Assembly: GCA_937922795.1 (NCBI GenBank)
Contig: CALAJK010000121.1
Span: forward strand, 1-40,220
Direction: 5' to 3'
DNA from: an uncultured Anaerolineae bacterium
GTDB lineage: Bacteria > Chloroflexota > Anaerolineae > Aggregatilineales > Phototrophicaceae
DNA: 40,220 bases
Shown here piece after piece: positions 23,647 through 31,298 of the stretch. The notes beneath the pieces are model-generated. The model made no database searches. It was not told where the DNA came from and saw only the letters and a list, made by a program, of their open reading frames with translations. The position numbers and the translations under genes are program-made. Within the stretch, counting starts at the first letter, position 1. Each line of letters starts with the position of its first letter.

Positions 23647-24101
23647 AAGTCAGCGCCGCCCTGGCAGGTGTGAACCGGCTGTACATCGAAGCGGCGCCGC
23701 TGGTGTACTATGTCGAAGAGAACCCTAAGTACGTCGAACGGGTCGAGGCAATCATCACGGCTGTTGAAGCGGCACCCATCGAAGCGGTCAGTTCTGTGAT
23801 CACCCTCACGGAAGTGCTCACGCGTCCTTTACGCCTGGGGCAGACCCACTACGCGCAGGAATACCGGGACATCCTGCTGCATAGCAGCGGTTTTCGGCTG
23901 CTGCCGGTGACGGAGTCAATAGCTGACTCGGCCGCCAGCCTGCGCGCCCGGTACAATCTGCGCACGCCGGATGCTCTGCATGCAGCGACAGCGATACGCG
24001 CAGCCTGCGACGCTTTCCTGACGAACGACCGGAACATGAGGCCAATCACCGAGCTGCGCGTGCTGGTGCTGGATGAACTGGAACTTGACCCGCCCACGTG
24101 A
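23628..24101 (+). CDS. PIN-domain ribonuclease toxin (VapC-like)
   Basis: 157 residues from ATG 23628; a GTG at 23643 is an alternative. PIN-fold features are visible: LYIEAAPLVYYVEENP at the N-terminus, TLTEVLTRP with a catalytic Glu, RTPDALHAATAI with a catalytic Asp, and FLTNDRNMR. In active toxins these acidic residues bind Mg2+ and cut tRNA or rRNA. Odd: the first catalytic position, normally Asp, is Glu here (YIE; codon GAA). It overlaps the antitoxin gene by 19 bases, as expected for a coupled operon. The pair lies inside a 64-bp direct-repeat bracket. Confidence 0.85.
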   Translation: MGSPFVKVSAALAGVNRLYIEAAPLVYYVEENPKYVERVEAIITAVEAAPIEAVSSVITLTEVLTRPLRLGQTHYAQEYRDILLHSSGFRLLPVTESIADSAASLRARYNLRTPDALHAATAIRAACDAFLTNDRNMRPITELRVLVLDELELDPPT

Positions 24102-24115
24102 CCACTTGACTCGGC

Positions 24116-24179
24116 TCCGCGCCGGGGAGATGCTGCCGGCAGGCGCGTGGGTCGGCTGAAAACGCCCAGCGCCGGCCAA
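24116..24179 (+). repeat. right copy of the 64-bp direct repeat
   Basis: Near-identical to 23162-23225 (53 identical bases, then three differences in the last 11). It contains a stranded copy of the final codons of the DUF1684 gene without the rest of the gene. Its placement just after the toxin gene means the toxin-antitoxin unit and repeat together span 954 bases. Confidence 0.92.
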
Positions 24180-24219
24180 GGGCGTTCAGCCCATCGCAAG
24201 GCCGCGCCTCACTCAACTA

Positions 24220-25458
24220 TCAGAAAATCGGTTCCGCCGGAAAGCCATCCTTCAAATGCAGCAGTTTCGCCAGCGTGGGCGCAACCTGTACGGCATCGGC
24301 GCTGGCGACCGCGCCGCGCGGCACGTCCGGGCCGGCGAACACGGCGAAGCGATCATCGCCAGGACTGCCGGGTTTCAGGCCGTGGCTGGAGATGGCGTTG
24401 GGCTTGCCGACGGGTACGCTGTTGTCTACATTGTCGATTTCGAACGACATGCCATCTGGCGCGGCGAACAGGAAGAGTTGGTCGCGGTGTTCCGGCGGAA
24501 TGCAGGTATTAGGATACGGCTCAACGCCATATGCCGCCAGCCGTTCGGCGACCGTCCGCAGCTCATCAGCGTCGCGCGGGGCGACGATCAGGATGCTGCC
24601 CTCGCTCTGCATGATCGTGCCGGGGATGATGTGCTCCGGGTGCAGCGCCGCCTCAATCGGGCTGTGGCCGTGGTCGCTCATGACGGCGATATTCCACTCG
24701 TCCAGCTTGTTGGCTTGGCGCAGGCGTTCGAGGATGCGACCGACGGCCATATCCGCCTGCATGATGGAGAATCGCGCCGCCTCGGTCTTGTAGCCGGCGT
24801 AATGCTGGATCGTGTCCGGCGTTAGAAATTCAGCGATGATGAGGTCGGGCGCGTCGCTGGCTGTCGCCAGCGCGCTGACCCAGTCGTACATGCGCACATC
24901 GCTCATCAAGCCGAATGTCAGGCGGCTGGACTCGGCGCTGGGATCCACGGCTGGGAGCGTATCTGGGATGCCGGCCTGAGCGCAGGCCGCCTGGAAAAAG
25001 TCGCCAGGGCGGTGTTGGGCGACGCGCAGCCAGACCGAATCGGCCGGCTGCGGTTCAGCATCGCGCGCCCGCTGGATGAAGGCGTTCACCCACCAGGGCG
25101 GGAGGAAGATGTCCGCGTCTTCGGGGCGCAGCATGCCGAAGCCGACCACGGCCGTTTTGCGACCGGCCGACCGGGCGCGGGCGGGCAGCGTGGGCACGCG
25201 CACGTCGTCCGGGTTGGAGTAGCGGAACTGCGCGCCGTCCCAAATCCGGTTGCCGTACACGCCACTGACATCGGCCGTCGCGCCGGTCATCATAGACGTG
25301 CGCCCCGGCAGCGATGTGCCCAGCACCTCAGCCCGCAGGTTGTGCACGCGGAACCCGCGCGCCTCCAGCGAGGCCAGGTGCGGCAGCTCGGCTTTGAGCG
25401 TTGCATAGTGGTCGGCGGATACGCCGTCAATCATCAAAACGATCAGTTTGCTGCTCAT
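24220..25458 (-). CDS. alkaline-phosphatase-superfamily phosphodiesterase/nucleotide pyrophosphatase
   Basis: 412 residues with the metal-site layout of the type I phosphodiesterase family: LIVLMIDGVSADHY (first metal Asp), SLPGRTSMMTG (nucleophile Thr/Ser region), LTPDTIQHYAG (D and H), VMSDHGHSP (DH pair) and ISSHGLKPG (last His). These enzymes hydrolyse nucleotide or lipid phosphodiesters; the substrate cannot be told from sequence. There is no signal peptide, so it is likely cytosolic. It lies downstream of a peptide-importer operon on the same strand, separated by a palindrome. Confidence 0.85.
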   Translation of the reverse strand: MSSKLIVLMIDGVSADHYATLKAELPHLASLEARGFRVHNLRAEVLGTSLPGRTSMMTGATADVSGVYGNRIWDGAQFRYSNPDDVRVPTLPARARSAGRKTAVVGFGMLRPEDADIFLPPWWVNAFIQRARDAEPQPADSVWLRVAQHRPGDFFQAACAQAGIPDTLPAVDPSAESSRLTFGLMSDVRMYDWVSALATASDAPDLIIAEFLTPDTIQHYAGYKTEAARFSIMQADMAVGRILERLRQANKLDEWNIAVMSDHGHSPIEAALHPEHIIPGTIMQSEGSILIVAPRDADELRTVAERLAAYGVEPYPNTCIPPEHRDQLFLFAAPDGMSFEIDNVDNSVPVGKPNAISSHGLKPGSPGDDRFAVFAGPDVPRGAVASADAVQVAPTLAKLLHLKDGFPAEPIF

Positions 25459-25495
25459 GCCATGACTTTCTCAAGTTAGTCGATTAGGAGACGCC

Positions 25496-25540
25496 TCTCA
25501 TCCCCTGTCCTCTCGCCGAAGGATGAGACAGGGGATGAGA
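25496..25540. repeat. palindromic repeat between the ABC importer and phosphodiesterase genes
   Basis: Perfect 14-bp arms TCTCATCCCCTGTC (25496-25509) and its complement (25527-25540) around a 17-base loop. No T-run follows in either direction. The CTCATCCCC core resembles the degenerate copy at 2683-2722, so it may be the same dispersed repeat. As a hairpin it could end or attenuate the importer transcript. Confidence 0.75.
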
Positions 25541-25567
25541 GAAACTGGGCGCAGCGGCGAATAACGC

Positions 25568-27088
25568 TCAGCCAAGCGTGAGCGCGCCGGGGCGCGGATC
25601 GATGTAGAACTCAGGATGCGGGTTCCACTGGATGCCGTCTTTCATCGCGTAGAACTCGACGCTTTGGTACAGCGGCGTGAACGGCACGTCGGCGTCCAGG
25701 ATTTCAATGATCCGGCGGTAATTGCGCTGACGCACGTCCGGGTCCAGCGAGGCGGCGGCTTCGGCGGCCAGCGCTTTGAACTCATCGCTGGGGGTGTAGT
25801 AAGCGCCCATCCAGCTATTCCAGGTTTGGATGATGCTGCTGGTGGCAGGATCGCCCGCCGTGCCGAAGCTCTGGAGCGTGGCGATGTTGTTGCCCGCCAG
25901 CGAACGGTCAGCCCAGGCGGCGGTGTCCAGCGGTTTGTAGTCCACGTTGAAGCCGACGGCGCGCCACATCTCGTTGATGACGTTGGTGACGAGTTCGCCG
26001 TTGGTGTAGTAGGTGCTCGGCGGGGTGAATTCGATCACTTCGCCGTTGTAGCCCGCTTCGGCCATCAGCCGCTGCGCTTCGGCCGGGTCGTAGGGGAAGA
26101 TGGGACGGTCAGGATCATAGCTGAATTCGCCGGGCAGCAGGTAATCGTTCATCACGCGCACGCGACCGCCCCACAGGTCGTTGGCCAGCGCCTCGCGGTC
26201 GATCGAGAGCGCCAGCGCCCGGCGGATCAGCGGGTTAGCGGTCGGCCCCTGCTTGGTGTTGAAGTAGATCAGCATGTAATTGTAGACCGATACGCGGTCG
26301 ACTCTCAGCCCGTCGACGGCGTCCAGCTCATCCACCAGGTCGGGGCTGACGGTGGTGATGAAGTCCACCTCGCCGCTGCGCAGCGCGGCGACGCGGGTGG
26401 ACACTTCCGGGATCACGCGCAGCACGATGCGCTCGGCCGCGGGCTGCCCCATCCAATAGTCATCGTGCCGCGCCAGGACTAGGCGGTCGCCCGGCGTCAG
26501 CGATTCGACGCGGTAGGGGCCGGCGCCGATCGGCGCGGTCTGCAGCTCCTCGAACGTCTTCGATTCGACGTAGGCCTGCGGCATGATGGCCGCGTAGGGG
26601 GAAGCCAGACGCAGCGGCAGCAGCGGATCGGTGTTCGGGGTAGTGATGGTCAGCTCCAGATCGCCGGTGGCCTCGACGCTGCTGATGTACGGCAGGAACG
26701 ACGACCGGATGAAGCTCTCGTTCTCGCTGAACAGCAGGCGGTTGAGGCTGAAAGCGGCGTCAGCGGCGGTCAGCGGTGTGCCGTCCTGAAACCGCACGCC
26801 CGAACGCAGGGTGAACACCCATTGGTTGTCGGAGACGCTGCGCCATTCGGTGGCCAGCATGGGCTGCACGCTGCCGTCGCTGCCAGTGCGGGTGAGCGAG
26901 TCAAAAATCATGTGATAGACCCGGTTGCCGATGATGGCGCCGGGCACATGGTGCGGATCGAGCGAGAGCACCTCGGCATTGATGCCGATGACCAGCGTGC
27001 TCGCGTCATTGTCCTGGGCTGCGGCGGGCAGCAAGCCCAGCAGCAGCGCCAGCATGAGGATCACCAAACGACCACCAAGTTTTAACAT
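25568..27088 (-). CDS. ABC transporter substrate-binding protein, dipeptide/oligopeptide family (SBP_bac_5)
   Basis: 506 residues with a signal peptide (about 1-25, ending AAAQ) and the family-5 solute-binding fold. Signatures include LDPHHVPG near the start, WVFTLRSGVRFQDGTPLTAADAA split over about 90-115, and DRPIFPYDPAEAQRLMAEAG near 320. These proteins capture peptides, nickel or related solutes and deliver them to DppBC-type permeases. It lacks a lipobox Cys, so it is probably secreted into the wall or periplasmic space. It is the third gene of the dppB-dppC-binding protein operon; no ATPase gene is nearby. Confidence 0.92.
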   Translation of the reverse strand: MLKLGGRLVILMLALLLGLLPAAAQDNDASTLVIGINAEVLSLDPHHVPGAIIGNRVYHMIFDSLTRTGSDGSVQPMLATEWRSVSDNQWVFTLRSGVRFQDGTPLTAADAAFSLNRLLFSENESFIRSSFLPYISSVEATGDLELTITTPNTDPLLPLRLASPYAAIMPQAYVESKTFEELQTAPIGAGPYRVESLTPGDRLVLARHDDYWMGQPAAERIVLRVIPEVSTRVAALRSGEVDFITTVSPDLVDELDAVDGLRVDRVSVYNYMLIYFNTKQGPTANPLIRRALALSIDREALANDLWGGRVRVMNDYLLPGEFSYDPDRPIFPYDPAEAQRLMAEAGYNGEVIEFTPPSTYYTNGELVTNVINEMWRAVGFNVDYKPLDTAAWADRSLAGNNIATLQSFGTAGDPATSSIIQTWNSWMGAYYTPSDEFKALAAEAAASLDPDVRQRNYRRIIEILDADVPFTPLYQSVEFYAMKDGIQWNPHPEFYIDPRPGALTLG

Positions 27089-27160
27089 TCCTTCACCTCT
27101 CCTTGATAAGCTGTGACATGTTGACGAGATGCGATGTGTTGTGCGTCTGCGGGCAGGGCT

Positions 27161-28054
27161 TTACATCACCTTGACGTCCAGCCTGTCGCGCAGCCAATCG
27201 CCCAGGGTTCCAATGACCAGCACCAGCGTCATGAGGACGATGCCGGGCAGCGTGGACAGCCACCACGCGGAAGACAGATAATCGCGGCCTTCGTTGATCA
27301 TGCCGCCCCAGGAAGGCGTCGGCGGCTGGATGCCGATCCCCAGAAAGCTGAGGCCGCTTTCGAGCAGGATGATGCGGCCGATGCTGAGCGTGCCCAGCAC
27401 CAGCAGCGGCCCGGCCAGGTTGGGCAGCAGATGATGAAACATGATGTAGGCATCGCTCGCGCCCAGCGAACGCGCCGCGATGACGAATTCGCGTTCGCGC
27501 AGCGACAGCACTTCGCCGCGGATGACGCGGGCGTACAGCGACCAGGTGGAAAGCGCCGCCAGCCCGATGAGCACCGCCAGGCTGCGCCCCAGCACCAGCG
27601 AAACCGCCACCGCCAGCAGCACGAACGGCAGCGCGAACTGCACATCGACCAGATACATGATGATCTCGTCGGCCCAACCGCGGAAATAGCCGCTGATGAT
27701 CCCCAACAGCGTGCCGAGCACCAGGCCGATGGCCGTCGCCAGCAGGCCGACTGTCAGCGAGACGCGCCCGCCGTGCAGGATGCGCGATAGGATGTCGCGG
27801 CCTGTCGCGTCCGTCCCTAACGGATGCTCCGGCAGCGTGAGCGGGGCGGTCAGCCGCACGCGCAGATTGATGGTTTCTGGCCGATGAGGCGACAGCACAT
27901 CGGCCAGCAGCGCCGCCGCGCACAGGAGCGTCAGGATGGCTACGCTGATGATGACGGTGGCGTGGCGGCGCAGACGGCGCGGCTTGGGCGGCGTGAGCGG
28001 CAGCGGCGCGCTCGCCGAGAGCGTTTTCAGAGTCGAAATCGTCGTCTCGGTCAT
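27161..28054 (-). CDS. ABC transporter permease, DppC type
   Basis: 297 residues with six membrane helices and an N-terminal cytosolic part that is typical of DppC/OppC. The family pattern HPLGTDATGRDILSRILHGGR is split over about 76-100, and the EAA loop SLGASDAYIMFHHLLPNL contacts the ATPase. It pairs with the DppB-type gene, whose stop overlaps this start by four bases (ATGA at 28051-28054), ensuring equal synthesis. Substrate is inferred from the neighbouring binding protein to be a peptide or similar. Confidence 0.92.
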   Translation of the reverse strand: MTETTISTLKTLSASAPLPLTPPKPRRLRRHATVIISVAILTLLCAAALLADVLSPHRPETINLRVRLTAPLTLPEHPLGTDATGRDILSRILHGGRVSLTVGLLATAIGLVLGTLLGIISGYFRGWADEIIMYLVDVQFALPFVLLAVAVSLVLGRSLAVLIGLAALSTWSLYARVIRGEVLSLREREFVIAARSLGASDAYIMFHHLLPNLAGPLLVLGTLSIGRIILLESGLSFLGIGIQPPTPSWGGMINEGRDYLSSAWWLSTLPGIVLMTLVLVIGTLGDWLRDRLDVKVM

Positions 28055-28977
28055 CGGGATGCAGGGCTCTGGATGCGCGGGTCAATGACGAAGTACAGCA
28101 GGTCAACCAGCATATTGACGACGCAAAACGCGGCGGCGGAGATCAGCACGATCGTTTGGATGACTGGATAGTCGCGCCCGCCGATGGACTGCACCGCCAG
28201 CAGGCCGATGCCCGGCCAGGCGAACACCGTCTCGACGATGGCGGAGCCGCTGATGACGGTGGCAACCTGCAATCCCACCACAGTGACGACCGGGATGAGC
28301 GCGTTGCGCAAGGCATGGCGGTAGATCACGACGTGTTCTGAGAGCCCTTTCGCCTGCGCCGTGCGCACGTACCCCGTCGTGAGCGCTTCCAGCATGGATG
28401 AGCGCGTCAGCCGGACGACGATCGCCAGTGGGTAGATGAGCAGTGTGAGCGTGGGCAGGACGAGATGCGCCGGCGTGTCGCTGCCGAAGGTCGGCAGCCA
28501 GCGCAGATAGACCCCGAACACCAGGATCAACAAGATGCCGATGAAGAACGCGGGCAGCGACTGGCCGGCCAGGGTGAGCGACATGACGAGCTGGTCGAAG
28601 GGGCGGTTGCGCTGGCGGGCGGTCATCACGCCCAGCGGGATGCCGACGGCCGTCGACACGATGAGCACCGGCAGCCCTAGTTGGAGCGTCAGCGGGATGC
28701 GTTCGGCGACCAGGTCGAGCGCCGGCCGGTTGAAGACGATCGACCGTCCAAGATCGCCGCGCAGGGCATTGGCGACGTAGATGATGAACTGGGTCGGCAG
28801 CGGTTCGTTCAAGCCCAGGCTGGCGCGGATGCGTTCGTAATCCTCCATGGTGGCCGTTTGGGGCAGCATCATGGCGATCGGGTCGCCGGTGAGCCGTCCC
28901 AGACAAAAGGTGAGAAGAACAACACCGAACAGAGTTAGAGCTGTTCGGGCCATGCGCACGAGGATGAAGCGGGCCAT
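28051..28977 (-). CDS. ABC transporter permease, DppB type
   Basis: 308 residues, six membrane helices. The N-terminal FILVRMARTALTLFGVVLLTF and LTGDPIAMMLP, and the EAA motif TAQAKGLSEHVVIYRHALRN, are typical of DppB/OppB. It is the first gene of the importer operon and faces the aminotransferase gene across a 347-base gap. No ATP-binding DppD/DppF genes are in the window, so this importer must use ATPases encoded elsewhere. Confidence 0.92.
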   Translation of the reverse strand: MARFILVRMARTALTLFGVVLLTFCLGRLTGDPIAMMLPQTATMEDYERIRASLGLNEPLPTQFIIYVANALRGDLGRSIVFNRPALDLVAERIPLTLQLGLPVLIVSTAVGIPLGVMTARQRNRPFDQLVMSLTLAGQSLPAFFIGILLILVFGVYLRWLPTFGSDTPAHLVLPTLTLLIYPLAIVVRLTRSSMLEALTTGYVRTAQAKGLSEHVVIYRHALRNALIPVVTVVGLQVATVISGSAIVETVFAWPGIGLLAVQSIGGRDYPVIQTIVLISAAAFCVVNMLVDLLYFVIDPRIQSPASR

Positions 28978-28986
28978 AGGCGTTCC

Positions 28987-29038
28987 AAACGTTAGGTTAC
29001 AGCGCCGTATTGAAACACGGGGCGTTTATCTAACGTTT
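28987..29038. promoter_or_regulatory. 9-bp inverted repeat, candidate operator upstream of the importer
   Basis: AAACGTTAG (28987-28995) and its exact complement CTAACGTTT (29030-29038) are 34 bases apart in the importer leader, overlapping the A+T-rich segment. The half-site core AACGTT is itself palindromic. Such spaced sites often bind dimeric regulators; none is encoded next door. Confidence 0.35.
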
Positions 29039-29234
29039 ATAACTAGTTTAAAAATTTGCGGGGGGGTGTAGTGAGATGTATTAAGGAAAAGGCCTGGGTG
29101 ACAGGTTCTCGGTCATGCGCGCTGCTGGCTGGATCGATGGGCGTCAGACCGGTCAGCGTGCACCGCTGATCGTTTGCGCAAGCTGCAGGCGGCCGGTCGC
29201 TACTACTGAACAACATCGCCTAAACAGGTGACGG

Positions 29235-29296
29235 CAGGCACTGCCTGAGGCATCGTGCCGTATGGCACAATCAGGGTAGCCATCCCGGTGGCTGCC
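29235..29296 (+). promoter_or_regulatory. three stacked inverted repeats in the aminotransferase leader
   Basis: CAGGCA/TGCCTG (29235-29247, one-base centre), GTGCC/GGCAC (29255-29268, four-base loop) and GGTAGCC/GGCTGCC (29275-29296, one G-T pair) follow each other within 62 bases, ending 14 bases before AGGAGGT. They could be operator sites or a folded leader. The sequence does not fit a riboswitch class I know. Confidence 0.4.
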
Positions 29297-29324
29297 TCGC
29301 ATTTTGATTCAGGAGGTCCTGACG

Positions 29325-30545
29325 ATGGTCAATTGGAATGCCAAGTTCGCCGCCCGAACCGGGCGGATGCGGCGCTCCTCCATTCGGGAGATCCTCAAGC
29401 TGACCCAGCGGCCGGATGTGATCTCGTTTGCCGGCGGGCTGCCCGCGCCGGAATTGTTCCCGATCGAACAGATCCGGGCGGCGGCCGATCGCGTGCTGAC
29501 CGAGCGCGGCGCCGGCGCGCTTCAGTATTCCACCAGCGAAGGCATCCCGGAGCTGCGCAGCTATCTGGCCGCCCGCATGTCGCGCCCCGGCTTGACGGTC
29601 AGCCCAGACAACATCTTGATCGTCCAGGGCGGGCAGCAGGCGATCGATCTAGTCGGGCGGATCTTGTTCGACGAGGGCGATCGCGCCATCGTTGAAAGCC
29701 CGACTTACCTGGGGATGCTGGTCGCCTGGCGCGCCTACAACCTGAACTATCTGGTCGTCCCCACCGACCAACACGGCCTGATCACTGAGCTGCTGCCGCC
29801 GGCGCTGCGCCAGAACCCGAAGCTGATGTATCTCGTGCCGAACTTCCAGAACCCGCAGGGCGTCACGCTCAGCGGCGCGCGGCGGGCGCATCTGGCGCAG
29901 TTGGCAGCGGAGCACGGCAGCGTCATCCTGGAGGACAACCCGTATGGCGACCTACGCTACAGCGGCGAGGATTTGCCCTCGCTGTACGCGGTAGATGCCC
30001 AGGTGCGCGGGCTGAGCGAACTCAACGGGGGCGTGATCTATACCAGCTCGTTCTCGAAGATCCTGGCCCCAGGCCTGCGTATGGCTTGGATCGCCGCCCC
30101 GGTGCCGGTGATCGACAAACTGGTGCAGGCCAAGCAGGGCGCTGACCTCCAGTGCAACACGTTCAGCCAGTATATCGCTTACGAAGTGTGCAAGGATGGG
30201 TTCATCGACGCCCACATTCTGCGACTGCGAGACGCCTACCGTCAGCGCCGCGACGTCATGCTGGCCGCGCTGGAACGCGAATTCCCGGAAGAGGCGCGCT
30301 GGTCGAAGCCGGACGGCGGTCTGTTCCTGATGGTGCACGTGCCGCAGCATATCAACGCGACCGAGCTGCTGAAAGAGGCGATTGAGCGCAAGGTAGCCTA
30401 CGTGCCGGGCGATGATTTCCACGTTGAGGGCGGCCAGAATACGTTTCGGCTGAACTATTCGAACGCCAGCCCGGAGATGATCGAAGAGGGCATCCGGCGG
30501 CTGGGCGCGCTGCTGAAAGAGGTGATCGTGCGCCAGCCGGCTTGA
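29325..30545 (+). CDS. PLP-dependent aminotransferase, 2-aminoadipate/aromatic type (LysN-like)
   Basis: 406 residues from ATG 29325, preceded by the near-perfect ribosome-binding site AGGAGGT at seven bases. The fold-type I aminotransferase features are QYSTSEGIPELRSYLA, the cofactor region GGQQAIDLVGR, YLVPNFQNPQGVTLS, EDNPYGDLRYSGE, and the PLP lysine near 245 in SSFSKILAPGLRMAW; the C-terminal FRLNYSNASPEMIEEGI holds the carboxylate-binding Arg. The closest characterised group is LysN/AadAT-type enzymes, which use 2-aminoadipate, leucine or aromatic amino acids with 2-oxoglutarate. Exact substrate is not decidable here. It is convergent with the next gene, seven bases apart. Confidence 0.9.
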   Translation: MVNWNAKFAARTGRMRRSSIREILKLTQRPDVISFAGGLPAPELFPIEQIRAAADRVLTERGAGALQYSTSEGIPELRSYLAARMSRPGLTVSPDNILIVQGGQQAIDLVGRILFDEGDRAIVESPTYLGMLVAWRAYNLNYLVVPTDQHGLITELLPPALRQNPKLMYLVPNFQNPQGVTLSGARRAHLAQLAAEHGSVILEDNPYGDLRYSGEDLPSLYAVDAQVRGLSELNGGVIYTSSFSKILAPGLRMAWIAAPVPVIDKLVQAKQGADLQCNTFSQYIAYEVCKDGFIDAHILRLRDAYRQRRDVMLAALEREFPEEARWSKPDGGLFLMVHVPQHINATELLKEAIERKVAYVPGDDFHVEGGQNTFRLNYSNASPEMIEEGIRRLGALLKEVIVRQPA

Positions 30546-30552
30546 GCGCAGG

Positions 30553-30915
30553 TTAGCGCGCCAAGAAACCGAAGTCGAGATAGCAGCAGATGGAGTCCGG
30601 GGCGGCGTCTGATGTGGCATGGTCGGCTGGGCCGCAGGCGATCTCGCCGTGTTCTTTGAAGATGAACACGCGGGGATGGCGGCGTTTCATCTTTTTCTTC
30701 AGCGTATTCCACTGCGATTTCGAGGGTTCAGGCTGGCCTGGCGGCAGGATGAAGTAGCTCCGGCGGAAGATGACGCGGTAGTGCCCATCGGGGTAAGCCA
30801 CCAGCCGGTGCACCGCCGACGATGCGGCGGTCTGGCCAGGGTGGGTGAAGACCGCGTGCACAAAGGCGAGCACCGCTTCACGGGGCTGGGGTTGGAACTG
30901 CGGCAACGCTTTCAA
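30553..30915 (-). CDS. conserved-looking hypothetical protein, about 120 residues
   Basis: A minus-strand frame that opens at TTG 30915; an in-frame stop lies 24 bases further up and no ATG is available. The sequence is plausible as protein: HRLVAYPDGHYRVIFRRSYF, then PSKSQWNTLKKKMKRRHPRV and FIFKEHGEIACG, giving a small basic alpha/beta protein with a Cys pair near the C-terminus (ICCYLDF). I do not recognise the family. It is convergent with the aminotransferase gene and has no partner upstream. GAGG lies about 12 bases before the TTG. The true start could be further downstream. Confidence 0.6.
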   Translation of the reverse strand: MKALPQFQPQPREAVLAFVHAVFTHPGQTAASSAVHRLVAYPDGHYRVIFRRSYFILPPGQPEPSKSQWNTLKKKMKRRHPRVFIFKEHGEIACGPADHATSDAAPDSICCYLDFGFLAR

Positions 30916-31214
30916 TCGGGTCAGCGCCTCAGTCGATCATAACAGTTCGATAGACAGAATTGTACCGCTTCAGGAGATGGGCGGGGCAGGCCGTGAGCGG
31001 CTGTGCCAGGAGCCGCTAGTTCGCGAACAGCGGGAGGCTGCGCTGCGCCCCAGGGCTGCCGCATCCAAATTTGGGGCGGAGCGGCAAACGGTCGCTGTGA
31101 TTTTTGCAAGGGCAGATCAGACGGGCTCTCCCGGCTGAGCGCGCTCCTACCGGATCTCTTGTGATTTGCTCATCGATTAGGGCGCAACAGCCCTGTCCTA
31201 CGGCTAGCTTAATA
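30916..31214. other. non-coding gap upstream of the infC promoter
   Basis: About 300 bases without a supportable gene on either strand. It contains a short hairpin AGGGC/GCCCT (31179-31194) and otherwise random-looking G+C-rich sequence, turning A+T-rich just before the infC promoter. It may hold the promoter of the minus-strand orphan gene, but no convincing hexamer pair was found. Confidence 0.5.
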
Positions 31215-31243
31215 TTGACTTCATAATATGACTGTGCTAGACT
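31215..31243 (+). promoter_or_regulatory. promoter of the infC-rpmI-rplT operon
   Basis: TTGACT (31215-31220, five of six) and TAGACT (31238-31243, four of six) are separated by exactly 17 bases, with TG one base before the -10 (extended -10). It predicts a leader of about 50 bases before infC. Confidence 0.7.
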
Positions 31244-31298
31244 GGCGGCTCCAACAGCACCAACCGAATGAGCGCAAGCGCAGAGAGGGAAAAGGGCT

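Larger units (their letters stand above)
28978..29324. other. 347-base divergent intergenic region (importer / aminotransferase)
   Basis: No coding frame is supported here. The left part (29020-29060) is notably A+T-rich for this genome and should hold the importer promoter; TATAAA occurs on the minus strand at about 29036-29041 but lacks a matching -35. The right part contains three stacked inverted repeats before the aminotransferase ribosome-binding site. No plus-strand promoter could be assigned. Confidence 0.5.
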
